Assembly (NCBI RefSeq): GCF_003860405.1
Contig: NZ_CP034170.1
Coordinates: 2,108,001 to 2,172,000 of the forward strand
DNA: 64,000 nt
Source of the DNA: Nakamurella antarctica
Lineage (GTDB): Bacteria; Actinomycetota; Actinomycetes; Mycobacteriales; Nakamurellaceae
Direction of reading: 5' to 3'
Shown here: positions 43,044 to 51,255 of the stretch, piece by piece
Numbering within the stretch: the stretch's first letter is position 1
Layout: the number at the start of each line of letters is the position of its first letter
The notes under the pieces: model-generated
What the model was told of the DNA's origin: nothing
The model's input: the letters and a program-made list of their open reading frames with translations, nothing else
Databases searched by the model: none
Position numbers and translations under genes: made by a program

Positions 43044-44567
43044 TTAGAAGAACCCCTGAGCGTTCTGGTTGTACGACACCAGCAGGTTCTTTGTCTGCTG
43101 GTAGTGCCCCAACATCATGAGGTGGTTTTCGCGCCCGATACCGGATTGCTTGTACCCACCGAACGCCGCATGCGCTGGGTAGTGGTGGTAGCAGTTCGTC
43201 CAGACGCGGCCCGCCTGGATGCCGCGGCCCATCCGGTATGCCCGGGCGCCGTCCCGCGACCAGACCCCCGCCCCCAGGCCGTACAGGGTGTCGTTAGCTA
43301 ACTTGAGTGCGTCGTCCTCGTCGCCGAAGCTGGTAACGGACACAACAGGCCCGAAGATCTCCTCTTGGAAGATCCGCATCGAGTTGTCGCCCTCGAAGAT
43401 GGTCGGCGTCATGTAGTACCCACCCGCAAGGTCGCCGCCAAGATCGGCCTGCATGCCGCCCGTGAGAAGCTTTGCGCCCTCGGCCTTTCCAATTTCGATA
43501 TAAGAGAGAATCTTTTCCAATTGATCGTTGGAAGCTTGGGCGCCGATCATGGTGTCAGTGTCCAACGGGTTGCCCTGCTTGATCTTTTGGGTTCGCAGAA
43601 CTGCATCCGCCAAAAAGCTGTCGTAGATCGACTCTTGGATCAACGCCCGTGACGGGCACGTGCATACTTCGCCCTGATTAAGGGCGAACATGGTGAAACC
43701 TTCCAGAGCCTTGTCGTAGAAGGCATCATTGACAGACGCCACGTCTTCGAAGAACACGTTGGGGCTCTTGCCGCCCAATTCCAACGTCACCGGGATCAGG
43801 TTCGCGCTTGCATACTGGCTGATCAACCGGCCGGTGGTGGTTTCGCCGGTGAAGGCAATCTTGCGGATCCGAGACGAGGACGCCAACGGCTTTCCCGCTT
43901 CGACGCCGAAGCCATTGACGATGTTCAGAACGCCCGGGGGAAGAAGGTCACCGATGATGTCGATGAGGAACATGATCGAGGCGGGAGTCTGCTCCGCCGG
44001 CTTGAGAATCACAGCGTTACCAGCGGCGAGCGCTGGAGCCAGTTTCCACACCGCCATCAGGATCGGGAAATTCCACGGGATAATTTGGCCGACGACGCCC
44101 AGTGGCTCTTGGAAGTGATAGGCGACAGTGTGCTGATCAATCTCGGAGCTAGTACCTTCCTGGGCGCGGATGGCTCCTGCGTAGTATCTGAAATGGTCTA
44201 CGGCCAAGGGCATATCGGCGTTTAAGGTCTCTCGAATGGGCTTGCCGTTGTCCCAACTTTCAGCCACCGCAATAGATTCCAGGTTCTGTTCGATGCGGTC
44301 GGCAATCTTGTTGAGGATGATTGACCGCTCGGTTACCGAGGTCCGTCCCCAGGCTGGCGCTGCCGCATGCGCGGCGTCCAATGCCAATTCGATATCTTCT
44401 GCTGTGGACCTGGCGATCTCGCAGAATACTTGGCCGTTCACGGGCGATGGATTGTCGAAGTACATGCCCTTCACGGGAGCAACTCGCTCGCCGCCTATCC
44501 AGTTGTCGTACCTGGCCGGGTAAGTCGCCAAGCTATCGGGCTGTCCCGGTGCTGCATAGACCGTCAT
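43044..44567 (-). CDS. NAD-dependent aldehyde (acetaldehyde) dehydrogenase
   Basis: A 507-residue ALDH oxidising acetaldehyde or other short aldehydes to acids. Motifs: [21 protein letters not shown] near 150, [21 protein letters not shown] with the catalytic Glu, and [11 protein letters not shown] with the nucleophile Cys; the GEVCTCPSR form and the C-terminal [12 protein letters not shown] are characteristic of the ExaC/AcoD group. ATG 44567 follows AAGGAGGT, a near-perfect site. Operon with DUF779; the GAF-domain regulator gene lies 89 bases upstream on the same strand and probably controls it. Confidence 0.93.
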   Translation of the reverse strand: MTVYAAPGQPDSLATYPARYDNWIGGERVAPVKGMYFDNPSPVNGQVFCEIARSTAEDIELALDAAHAAAPAWGRTSVTERSIILNKIADRIEQNLESIAVAESWDNGKPIRETLNADMPLAVDHFRYYAGAIRAQEGTSSEIDQHTVAYHFQEPLGVVGQIIPWNFPILMAVWKLAPALAAGNAVILKPAEQTPASIMFLIDIIGDLLPPGVLNIVNGFGVEAGKPLASSSRIRKIAFTGETTTGRLISQYASANLIPVTLELGGKSPNVFFEDVASVNDAFYDKALEGFTMFALNQGEVCTCPSRALIQESIYDSFLADAVLRTQKIKQGNPLDTDTMIGAQASNDQLEKILSYIEIGKAEGAKLLTGGMQADLGGDLAGGYYMTPTIFEGDNSMRIFQEEIFGPVVSVTSFGDEDDALKLANDTLYGLGAGVWSRDGARAYRMGRGIQAGRVWTNCYHHYPAHAAFGGYKQSGIGRENHLMMLGHYQQTKNLLVSYNQNAQGFF

Positions 44568-44656
44568 ACGACCTCCTTGTCGAAGACGCACCGCCCCATC
44601 GCGGCGCAACTATCGCCAAGAGTAAGGACTGTGACGTTGCGCCAACGTTGCAACTG

Positions 44657-46000
44657 TCAGCCTTTCAAGTCAGCAAAATCCCGCTCCAACGCGGCGATGC
44701 GATCGACGATGCCCGGAGTCGCCGATTCTGGAGCGAGAGCCCTGGCACGCTGCCACAACAGAAGGTCCTCCCGCCCGAAATCAGTCCGAGCGAAGTCGTA
44801 GACGAGGTCGAAATCCGTGGCAGCCAATACGGCTTCACGCAGATCCCGTTGCACATCCGCGCGCAGTTGCCTTACCGCCGGCGCCTCCGACTCGGGCAGC
44901 ACTGGGCCGCGATACAGCGCCACCGCGCCTCGCACATCGCCTTCGGAGAGCGCATTTCGCACCTTTCCGACGTCCGTACTGAGAGGTGCTGTAAGCCGAT
45001 AGGGTCTGCCCTGCAGGGAGAGTGCGGGTAGTAACGCCCGCAGTCTCGACATCTCTGCGCGCACGGTGACAGCAGGAACATCTCGCTCATGCAGTGAGAT
45101 CGCAAGTTGGTCCGCGGTGTAACCCTGCTCGCGGGACGCCACAACAAGAAGCAGCTCTGAGTGCCGCAACGACAACCGTGACGTGACCCCCGCGGAGCTC
45201 AGGACCGCGCGGTTGACACCGAGGACACGAAGCTCGCTGACCTGGCTCATGGGGGTGACCGGCGCGATCGTGAGGGGCGTAAAACGGCCAGAGCCCGAGG
45301 TGGGAGCCATCATGGCGTTGTAGCGCAATTCGCTTTCCACTGCTGCTACCGCGGCGCGGATCAGGTCCAACACCGCTGGCGCCGCCACCTCATCTTTTCC
45401 CGTCACGTCCAACACACCGAGTAGCTGGCCGGTGAGCGGATCGTGAATCGGTGCCGCCGCACACGACCAAGCAGCCACGTTCGCTGCGAAATGCTCCCGC
45501 GAGAAAAACTGGACGGGCCGGTCGAGCCGAATAGCGGTGGCAGGAGCGTTCGTCCCCGCACTCGCTTCATCCCAGCGGGCACCGGGCATCCAATGCATCT
45601 TTTCCGCTTGCCGGACCAGGCGCGAATCCCCCTCCACCCACAGCAATCTCGCGCTCGAGTCTGCAACGGCCACGATTGCGTCGGTGCCTTCTGCTTCTTC
45701 AACCAGCAGCCGACGGATCAGCGGCATGACCGCCGCCAGCGGGTGCGCTGCGCGATAAGCCTCCAGTTCCTCGTCCGTGAGTTCGACTGGCGGCAGCACC
45801 CGATCCGGGTCCACTCCGCTGTCACGAGAAAGCTTCCAAGACTCGGCGACGATATGTCTCAGCGATGTGTTGAGGGAGCCACTACTCAGAAAGTCCTCAT
45901 GGGCTTTGGCCAAACTGCCCCGACGCTGGCGCGGATTCTCCCCCCGCGGCAACGCGAACTTCCGGTTTGCTCCCGCACGGGAAAGGTGAGGTATCGACAT
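44657..46000 (-). CDS. GAF-domain transcriptional regulator of the aldehyde dehydrogenase locus
   Basis: A 447-residue protein starting at ATG 46000. Residues ~30-210 form an AcoR-like sensor part: HEDFLSSGSLNTSLRHIVAESWKLSRDSGV, then a GAF domain with WDEASAGTNAPATAIRLDRPVQFFSREHFAANVAAWSCAAAPIHDP-like sequence that resembles the ligand region of AcoR/AcoX activators. The C-terminal half has LRHSELLLVVASREQGYTADQLA and a region resembling a winged-helix/transcriptional-activator end, without a sigma-54 AAA domain. GAF regulators of this type next to aldehyde or alcohol dehydrogenases respond to the substrate alcohol/aldehyde. It lies 89 bases upstream of the dehydrogenase gene. Confidence 0.8.
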   Translation of the reverse strand: MSIPHLSRAGANRKFALPRGENPRQRRGSLAKAHEDFLSSGSLNTSLRHIVAESWKLSRDSGVDPDRVLPPVELTDEELEAYRAAHPLAAVMPLIRRLLVEEAEGTDAIVAVADSSARLLWVEGDSRLVRQAEKMHWMPGARWDEASAGTNAPATAIRLDRPVQFFSREHFAANVAAWSCAAAPIHDPLTGQLLGVLDVTGKDEVAAPAVLDLIRAAVAAVESELRYNAMMAPTSGSGRFTPLTIAPVTPMSQVSELRVLGVNRAVLSSAGVTSRLSLRHSELLLVVASREQGYTADQLAISLHERDVPAVTVRAEMSRLRALLPALSLQGRPYRLTAPLSTDVGKVRNALSEGDVRGAVALYRGPVLPESEAPAVRQLRADVQRDLREAVLAATDFDLVYDFARTDFGREDLLLWQRARALAPESATPGIVDRIAALERDFADLKG

Positions 46001-46215
46001 CACAGCGCCGCTCTGGGCCAACGTGGCATCGGCTGCGTCATCGCTACCTCCCCTGCGTGTACGAGCGCCGAAAATGCTGCCTCACCAACATCTGCGCGAG
46101 TGTGACCGACGATACTCCAAGTGGGGAAAATGCTGGTCAGTGGAGGTGTTGCCAGGCGCACCCCGTACGACGCAGCTGGCTACAGTTTCGACCACCACAG
46201 CTTCACTCACCACGG

Positions 46216-46677
46216 TCAGGATCCAGCGAACCCCTGCTGGCGCCACGTCTCGTACACCGCGATCGACGCAGAGTTCGCCAGATTCAACGACCGACGGCTT
46301 GGCAGCATCGGAATTCGCAACGCCGCCGTCACGCGGGGTGAATACAAAACCTCGTCAGGCAGGCCCACGGATTCGGGGCCAAACAGCAAAATATCGTCGT
46401 TGCGGTAGGCAACATCCGTGAACGTCGTGGTGCCCTTACTGGAGAATGCGAAGATCCGGTCCGGGGCCAGAGCGTGCCAGGCGGCCGCTAGGTTGGAATG
46501 CACGGTGACATTAGCCAGATCGTGATAGTCCAGCCCCGCCCGCCGAAGTTTGGCATCCGAGAGGTCGAATCCCAACGGTTCAACCAGATGGAGCTCGCAT
46601 CCGGTGACAGCGGCAAGCCTGATGGCGTTTCCGGTGTTCGGCGGAATTTCGGGACAGTAGAAGACAATGCGAATCAC
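46216..46677 (-). CDS. trmL: tRNA (cytidine(34)-2'-O)-methyltransferase
   Basis: A 153-residue SPOUT methyltransferase modifying the wobble base of tRNA-Leu. IRIVFYCPEIPPNTGNAIRLAAVTGCELHLVEPLGF is the near-invariant N terminus with the NTGN motif; ILLFGPESVGLPDEVL and IPMLPSRRSLNLANSASIAVYE form the C-terminal trefoil knot binding S-adenosylmethionine. The start is GTG 46677; the frame is open to 46716 but homologues begin at this residue. Stand-alone gene. Confidence 0.93.
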   Translation of the reverse strand: MIRIVFYCPEIPPNTGNAIRLAAVTGCELHLVEPLGFDLSDAKLRRAGLDYHDLANVTVHSNLAAAWHALAPDRIFAFSSKGTTTFTDVAYRNDDILLFGPESVGLPDEVLYSPRVTAALRIPMLPSRRSLNLANSASIAVYETWRQQGFAGS

Positions 46678-46874
46678 GGTCTCAGCGTAGGGGACCCTGT
46701 TGCGGCTCGACGACAACTATCGCCCGCACACGGACCGGCGCTGCCCTCCGCAGCAAGACCGTGCTCGCTCACCTGCGGATTTATGGTTCAGGCCCGTTCG
46801 GCTGTAAAGTTACCGATCGTCCGCCTGAACGTCATGCAAGTGAATTTTTGCCTGCACAATCTGCCGGATGGTCT

Positions 46875-46947
<73 letters not shown>

Positions 46948-46953
46948 CCACCC

Positions 46954-46988
46954 GCCCTCCATCCGGTTTGTCCGGGTGGGGGGCTTTT
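46954..46988 (+). terminator. Rho-independent terminator after tRNA-Lys
   Basis: GCCCTCCATCCGG pairs with CCGGGTGGGGGGC (13 bp, two G-U pairs) and is followed immediately by T5 at 46984-46988. Confidence 0.88.
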
Positions 46989-47158
46989 TCGGTTAGCAGT
47001 GAATTATCCACCTACGCAATGGTTTTTCCACCATCATTTTGTTTACCGCCGCGATCGGATGACCCCCGCCTTCTTCACGATGTCGGACCCTCCCCCTTAA
47101 ACTCAAACCCCTATGGGCCAGGGCGCATCGGCCGTGTCGAGACTGGGAAGGCGAATCT

Positions 47159-48151
47159 ATGGCGGTTCACGACGACGTCGACATGCTGGTTGCCGCCATG
47201 TACGCAGAACGCGAGAAGCGATGGAACTACGCCCAGCGGCGGACCCGCCGATTGCTGCAGTCCCTGACCGCGCAGATTTTGTTGGGCAAGGACAAGGAAC
47301 GGCTAACCGTGGGTAAGGGCCGTATTAAAGAAGCAGCAAGCGCGTTAGGGAAAATCCGCCGCAAGCTGGGACCCAATGACCTTCCGCCGACCTCATTTGA
47401 TGAGGTCGACGCCCTTGTCAACGACGTAGTAGGAGTCCGGGTGCTCGCCAAAACACCACGCGACCTGGACGAGATCTCCGAATTGTTGCCTGCTTTTTTA
47501 TTGACTCAGACCGATATCACTTTTTTCCCCGAGGAGAGCAACGACTACGTCGCGAATCCTAAAAAGTCCGGTTACCGAGCACGTCATTACGTCATCGGCG
47601 TTCTGGACCCGGACGGTGAGCAAAAGCCCACCAAAGTAGAAATTCAGATTCGGACCCGGCTGCAAGATGCGTGGAGTGAACTGACCCACGAAGATCTCTA
47701 CAAGCCTGGTCCGCTCAAGCCCGATGATTTCCACGACAAGATCGCCCGCACCATGGCCGGGCTACTCAACGAAGTAGACGCCCTGGCCGACCACCTGGCG
47801 ATCGAACTGGACTCTGGCACCGACCCGAACGAGCGTGTCCTGATTGCCGCCGAGAATGCCCAGCCAGCAAGGACGTTGGCCACAGCTGTGGTGATCCGAA
47901 GTGGCCCCAACTACGCGCTCGCCCAGGCTAATGGCGAGCAGGGACTCGTCCCCGCTTCGGTAATCCGGCTGCTCGTCGGAGCAGAGAAACTCATCGACGT
48001 GGACGACTACCTCCAAGCCGAAGACGTCATCACCGTAGAGATTATCGAGTCGGAGAAAGGCGTCTACTACCATCCGGTTGACGCAGGTCAGCTGCGCAGA
48101 CCGCGGTCAGTAGCAGCGAGAGCCGGCAGCCCGGGCTCGGATTCGGACTGA
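47159..48151 (+). CDS. RelA/SpoT-domain protein (stand-alone alarmone synthetase-like) with C-terminal extra domain
   Basis: A 330-residue protein. Residues ~35-205 hold a RelA/SpoT nucleotidyltransferase domain: VGKGRIKEAASALGKIRRK, DVVGVRVLA, DYVANPKKSGYRARHYVIG and VEIQIRTRLQDAWSELTHEDLYK, all key positions for (p)ppGpp synthesis appear kept. There is no HD hydrolase and no TGS/ACT regulatory part. Residues ~220-310 form an additional piece with ALAQANGEQGLVPASVIRLL, an S1/OB-like pattern, ending in an acidic tail. ATG 47159 follows GGAAGGCG. Its last 64 bases overlap the convergent aroQ gene. Such proteins may make alarmones under stress; activity here is predicted only. Confidence 0.85.
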   Translation: MAVHDDVDMLVAAMYAEREKRWNYAQRRTRRLLQSLTAQILLGKDKERLTVGKGRIKEAASALGKIRRKLGPNDLPPTSFDEVDALVNDVVGVRVLAKTPRDLDEISELLPAFLLTQTDITFFPEESNDYVANPKKSGYRARHYVIGVLDPDGEQKPTKVEIQIRTRLQDAWSELTHEDLYKPGPLKPDDFHDKIARTMAGLLNEVDALADHLAIELDSGTDPNERVLIAAENAQPARTLATAVVIRSGPNYALAQANGEQGLVPASVIRLLVGAEKLIDVDDYLQAEDVITVEIIESEKGVYYHPVDAGQLRRPRSVAARAGSPGSDSD

Positions 48152-48615
48152 ACTGGGTCAGGGGTGCGCGGGGCGACGAGGCTCGCGCAGAGGAAGGTCA
48201 GCGCTGCGGCATACCCTTGTATACCTAGGCCAGCGATAACTCCCACCGATACGGCCGAGACGAATGAATGATGGCGGAAGTCTTCGCGCCGGTGGATATT
48301 GCTGATATGCACCTCCACCACCGGTACGTCCGCGGCCGCCAGAGCATCGCGGAGGGCAACCGAGGTGTGGGAGTAGCCAGCGGGGTTAATGACGATGGCA
48401 GCGGCGTCAGTCCGTGCCTGTTGGATCCGGTCGATCAGCGCGCCCTCGTGATTGCTCTGGAAGAACACCACGTGCTGCGAGTGAGCGGAAGCTGTTGCAG
48501 TACAGAGTTTCTCGATGTCGCCAAGCGTCGCCGAACCATACACATCCGGCTCCCGCAGCCCCAGCATGTTGAGGTTGGGGCCGTTGATCACCACAATGGG
48601 GAGCGCGTGCGCCAT
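48088..48615 (-). CDS. aroQ: Type II 3-dehydroquinate dehydratase
   Basis: Third step of the shikimate pathway. The N terminus IVVINGPNLNMLGLREPDVYGSATLGDI has the Asn and Tyr catalytic loop; FFQSNHEGALIDRIQQA, INPAGYSHTSVALRDAL and EVHISNIHRREDFRHHS with the catalytic His follow. The core ends near residue 150; the last ~25 residues (APRTPDPVQSESEP onward) are an extension that overlaps the convergent RelA/SpoT gene by 64 bases. ATG 48615 follows AAGGAAGG. Stand-alone rather than in an aro cluster. Confidence 0.94.
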   Translation of the reverse strand: MAHALPIVVINGPNLNMLGLREPDVYGSATLGDIEKLCTATASAHSQHVVFFQSNHEGALIDRIQQARTDAAAIVINPAGYSHTSVALRDALAAADVPVVEVHISNIHRREDFRHHSFVSAVSVGVIAGLGIQGYAAALTFLCASLVAPRTPDPVQSESEPGLPALAATDRGLRS

Positions 48616-48689
48616 AGGATTGCCACCTTCCTTCTCGCCACACTGTACTGGCCGGCAGGGGCCTAGCCGGGTATGTCAGGCTGTCGCGT

Positions 48690-48875
48690 ATGACTACTGC
48701 TGAGCCTGATCACGAATTCGAAGAGTTGGAACCAGACTCCTCCATTCCCCCGCGCCCGGAGGAGGAGGTAGCGGACGCGGCCCTTGCGACCGCGGCGGAT
48801 CAGGAAGCCGCAACCGTCAACGATAACTACGAGGGCCCACCGGCTCAGGGCTACGGCGCGCCCGACTCGCAGTAG
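48690..48875 (+). CDS. Small acidic hypothetical protein
   Basis: A 61-residue frame rich in Glu, Asp, Pro and Ala (FEELEPDSSIPPRPEEEVADA), with a Gly/Tyr tail PPAQGYGAPDSQ. No Cys, no hydrophobic segment; predicted disordered. It fills the gap between divergent aroQ and the convergent TetR gene, ending three bases before the TetR stop. No good ribosome-binding site is visible, so translation may be weak or leaderless. Composition resembles other short acidic actinobacterial proteins; no function known. Confidence 0.5.
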   Translation: MTTAEPDHEFEELEPDSSIPPRPEEEVADAALATAADQEAATVNDNYEGPPAQGYGAPDSQ

Positions 48876-48878
48876 GAA

Positions 48879-49499
48879 TCAGCTTTTCGCAACCTCCATC
48901 GAGCTGTCGACGAAATGATGGAGTAGTCGACGTGCGTCTTTCGGGGTCAGTCTTGATTGTGGGACGTATGCCTGAATCACCAGACCATCCATCATCGAGA
49001 CGAACGCGACGGCGGCGTCGGCCGGGTCCGCTGAACTCAGCGAACCGTCTGCAATACCGGCAACGATAATTTTGCGGACCTGCTCGTGCAGTTCCTGGTA
49101 GATCTGTGACTGGTAGGCGGAATATTCGGGACGATGGGCGGCAAGCGTCCAAAAGTCCAGCCACAATTTCCAATGCTCGGTCAGCCGCGGCTGGGATCCC
49201 AACAGGCCCTCAATAATCTCGCCCAATCCCTTTCTGCCGGTCGCGGCTGCCGCTGCCCGTCGCATCACCGGCGCCGAGTATCCCTGCATTTCGGCTTCCA
49301 ACACGCCCGCGAGCACTTCAGCAATCCCGGAAAAATGGTAGGTCACGGTGCCAACAGCCACTTCGCCAGCTGCTGCGATGTCACGCACGGTCGTGGCGTG
49401 TAATCCCCGGTCAACGATGACGGTTCGCGCCGCATCCATCAGCATCCGCCGGCGAATTTCGGTGGGTTGACGCTGCCGACCGTTCTGCTTCTGAGTCAC
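48879..49499 (-). CDS. TetR/AcrR-family transcriptional regulator
   Basis: A 206-residue repressor-type protein from GTG 49499 (VTQKQNGRQRQPTEIRRRML). The N-terminal helix-turn-helix is RMLMDAARTVIVDRGLHATTVRDIAAAGEVAVGTVTYHF; the C-terminal helical part (TEHWKLWLDFWTLAAHRPEY) resembles the BetI-like TetR_C group. The frame stays open to 49676 but the extra residues are unlike the family. Targets may be its own gene or the divergent gene at 49715; nothing identifies the ligand. Confidence 0.87.
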   Translation of the reverse strand: MTQKQNGRQRQPTEIRRRMLMDAARTVIVDRGLHATTVRDIAAAGEVAVGTVTYHFSGIAEVLAGVLEAEMQGYSAPVMRRAAAAATGRKGLGEIIEGLLGSQPRLTEHWKLWLDFWTLAAHRPEYSAYQSQIYQELHEQVRKIIVAGIADGSLSSADPADAAVAFVSMMDGLVIQAYVPQSRLTPKDARRLLHHFVDSSMEVAKS

Positions 49500-49714
49500 A
49501 CGAGGCCGCCGATCTGTTGTCGAAAGGGAGTTACGTTCCAATACTCGTACAAACGACCGATACGAGCAAGGAATACCTGCGTCCTGCGCGCGAGCTGCTC
49601 CACAGCGCGATCTCCGAGAGGCGACTCTGCACCAAACCCCGTCCTGCGGTACCGAAGAGGTACTTTGATCTCGCAAGGGGTTATCTTCACACGGAACATG
49701 GGCATGGTGAAGTG

Positions 49715-49963
49715 ATGCCGCGCAATTTGTATGTCATCTACGACGGGTACGCCGAGTACCCTATTCAGGCTGCGACGGATGCGGCCGCGTTGAAGCAAGC
49801 ACGACGGTGGCTACACACCCACGCAGGCGGCTACACCATCAATATGTCAACCGCTTCAATCAGCCGGTCGCTTCTACCAGGTTCCCGTTTTTTGGCCTAC
49901 CTGAAAGATATCGACGCAGCGATTCGGCAGCCTCCCGAGCACGCGGGGCGCGGACACGGATGA
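49715..49963 (+). CDS. Small hypothetical protein
   Basis: An 82-residue frame from ATG 49715 beginning MPRNLYVIYDGYAEYPIQAATDA-like, with a strand (LYVIYDGYAEY), a helix (DAAALKQARRWLHTHAGG) and a second helix (RFLAYLKDIDAAIRQ). The frame is open upstream to 49517 but that part overlaps the TetR promoter region and looks non-coding. GGTGA lies a few bases before the ATG. I know no family. The region from 49500 to 49714 shows nothing else. Confidence 0.45.
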   Translation: MPRNLYVIYDGYAEYPIQAATDAAALKQARRWLHTHAGGYTINMSTASISRSLLPGSRFLAYLKDIDAAIRQPPEHAGRGHG

Positions 49964-50050
49964 CTCTACGTCCGGAATCACCGTTGGCAATTGTGAGCCC
50001 AAAATCGGACTTGAGTGCACAAACTGAGCCAGACGTGAAACGCTGGGCTG

Positions 50051-50794
50051 ATGTGGCGTCGACTCATTCCAGCTACGGTGGCCTTTGCGCTCTCGTTCGG
50101 GGTTCTCGGTGTGCGCATGCCGGATACCGAAGCAGTGGCAGACCCTGGCGTGCAAAGAGCGCTTGACGCAGTTACCGCACAGTCTTTTGACCCGGCGAAC
50201 CCCAACTCCGCTTTTCCAACAGATTTTGCTGATGTTATGGGTTACCACGCCGCCGTGGGCCGCAATTCTGATGGGTCGCTCATTCTCTATAAACCCACGG
50301 GAGATTGTTCCTCTTTTGCTGGCCAGACGGAGTACGACTTTGACGTGGTCTGCAAGCAACACGATTTGGCCTACGACGTATTGCGATACTCCGAGCGAGT
50401 CGGTGAAGCTCTACCCGCGGCTGCTCGGGCTCAAGCGGATGCGATGTTTATGGCCGCGCTGCACCAACGTTGCACTTATTCGGATTTGGCCGGCATGAGT
50501 CTGGTCACCTGTCACCTCATGGCCGAATCGTTCGGCTGGACAGTGGATTTCAACTCTTGGCGTCAAGGGTTCCGGCCTCCCAGCCTGGGTGAATCAACGT
50601 GGGACTGGGCCGCGATTTTTGCGCTCACGCTCCTGCTCCTCGTTGTGCGGGAGGTCCAAAAGCGCTGGCGCCTTGCCACCTCTTCTCCACTGTGCGACAT
50701 CGCTACTAAGTCGAGCTGGGTCGCCGTAAGTGCCCCCCAGGCGCGCCAGGCTCCCCCTGTAGGTGCCCGCAAAGACACGGTGCTGACAGGGTGA
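50051..50794 (+). CDS. Bacterial phospholipase A2-like protein with C-terminal membrane anchor
   Basis: A 247-residue protein. An N-terminal hydrophobic stretch (LIPATVAFALSFGVLGV) suggests export. Residues ~80-150 carry the prokaryotic phospholipase A2 pattern: GDCSSF, then YDFDVVCKQHDLAYDVLRY, where His-Asp is the catalytic pair and the Cys residues form disulfides; the same C..HD..Y arrangement is found in the secreted Streptomyces enzyme. Residues ~185-205 (WDWAAIFALTLLLLVVREV) form a membrane helix followed by a basic cytosolic tail of about 45 residues, so the enzyme would be tethered at the membrane, unlike typical secreted PLA2. The stop codon overlaps the GTG of the cupin gene (GTGA), so the two are coupled. 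Confidence 0.8.
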   Translation: MWRRLIPATVAFALSFGVLGVRMPDTEAVADPGVQRALDAVTAQSFDPANPNSAFPTDFADVMGYHAAVGRNSDGSLILYKPTGDCSSFAGQTEYDFDVVCKQHDLAYDVLRYSERVGEALPAAARAQADAMFMAALHQRCTYSDLAGMSLVTCHLMAESFGWTVDFNSWRQGFRPPSLGESTWDWAAIFALTLLLLVVREVQKRWRLATSSPLCDIATKSSWVAVSAPQARQAPPVGARKDTVLTG

Positions 50795-51255
50795 TCGACG
50801 GCGGTTTCACCGATGGTCCGTATGCGCTGGCCGCGGCGCTCGGGCTGGAGCCTCTTCCAGGTGAGGGTGGCCTCTACCGACGCACCTTCGTCGGTGTCAA
50901 TTGCAGTGCCATCTTCTTTATGGTGATCGGTGACGATTTCTCCGCCTTGCATCGGCTGCCAGCGTCCGAACTGTACGTCTACCAGGCCGGCGCACCGCTC
51001 GATCTTCTTCTGATCGACAACGATGGTCCCCGCGTCCTGGTTCTTGGACCAGACCCGAGCGTCGGACACCACCTCCAGATCGAGGTGCCTCCCCATTGCT
51101 GGCAAGGCTCGTCGTCATTAGGGGAATGGACTCTCGTGACCACGGTGGTCTCGCCCGAGTTCAAGTGGGAGATGCTGGAATTGGGAGACCGCAAAAAGAT
51201 GATCGGCGCTTATCCGGAGGCAGCAGCGAGGATCACCGAACTTACCCGGGTCTAA
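50791..51255 (+). CDS. Cupin-domain protein (DUF985 family)
   Basis: A 154-residue protein with the DUF985 layout: LAAALGLEPLPGEGGLYRRTF at the start, SAIFFMVIGDDFSALHRLPASELYVYQAGAPLDLLLI in the middle (first cupin motif with His and Glu), and VPPHCWQGSSSLGEWTLVTTVVSPEF (second motif). DUF985 cupins bind metal but have no agreed activity. GTG 50791 overlaps the phospholipase stop codon by four bases; its own stop overlaps the convergent amidohydrolase stop by four bases. Confidence 0.88.
   Translation: MIDGGFTDGPYALAAALGLEPLPGEGGLYRRTFVGVNCSAIFFMVIGDDFSALHRLPASELYVYQAGAPLDLLLIDNDGPRVLVLGPDPSVGHHLQIEVPPHCWQGSSSLGEWTLVTTVVSPEFKWEMLELGDRKKMIGAYPEAAARITELTRV

Noticed and set aside
49517-49714. 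Upstream extension of the small protein at 49715
   Set aside because: Overlaps the TetR promoter region, has no ribosome-binding site, and its sequence looks unlike a protein.
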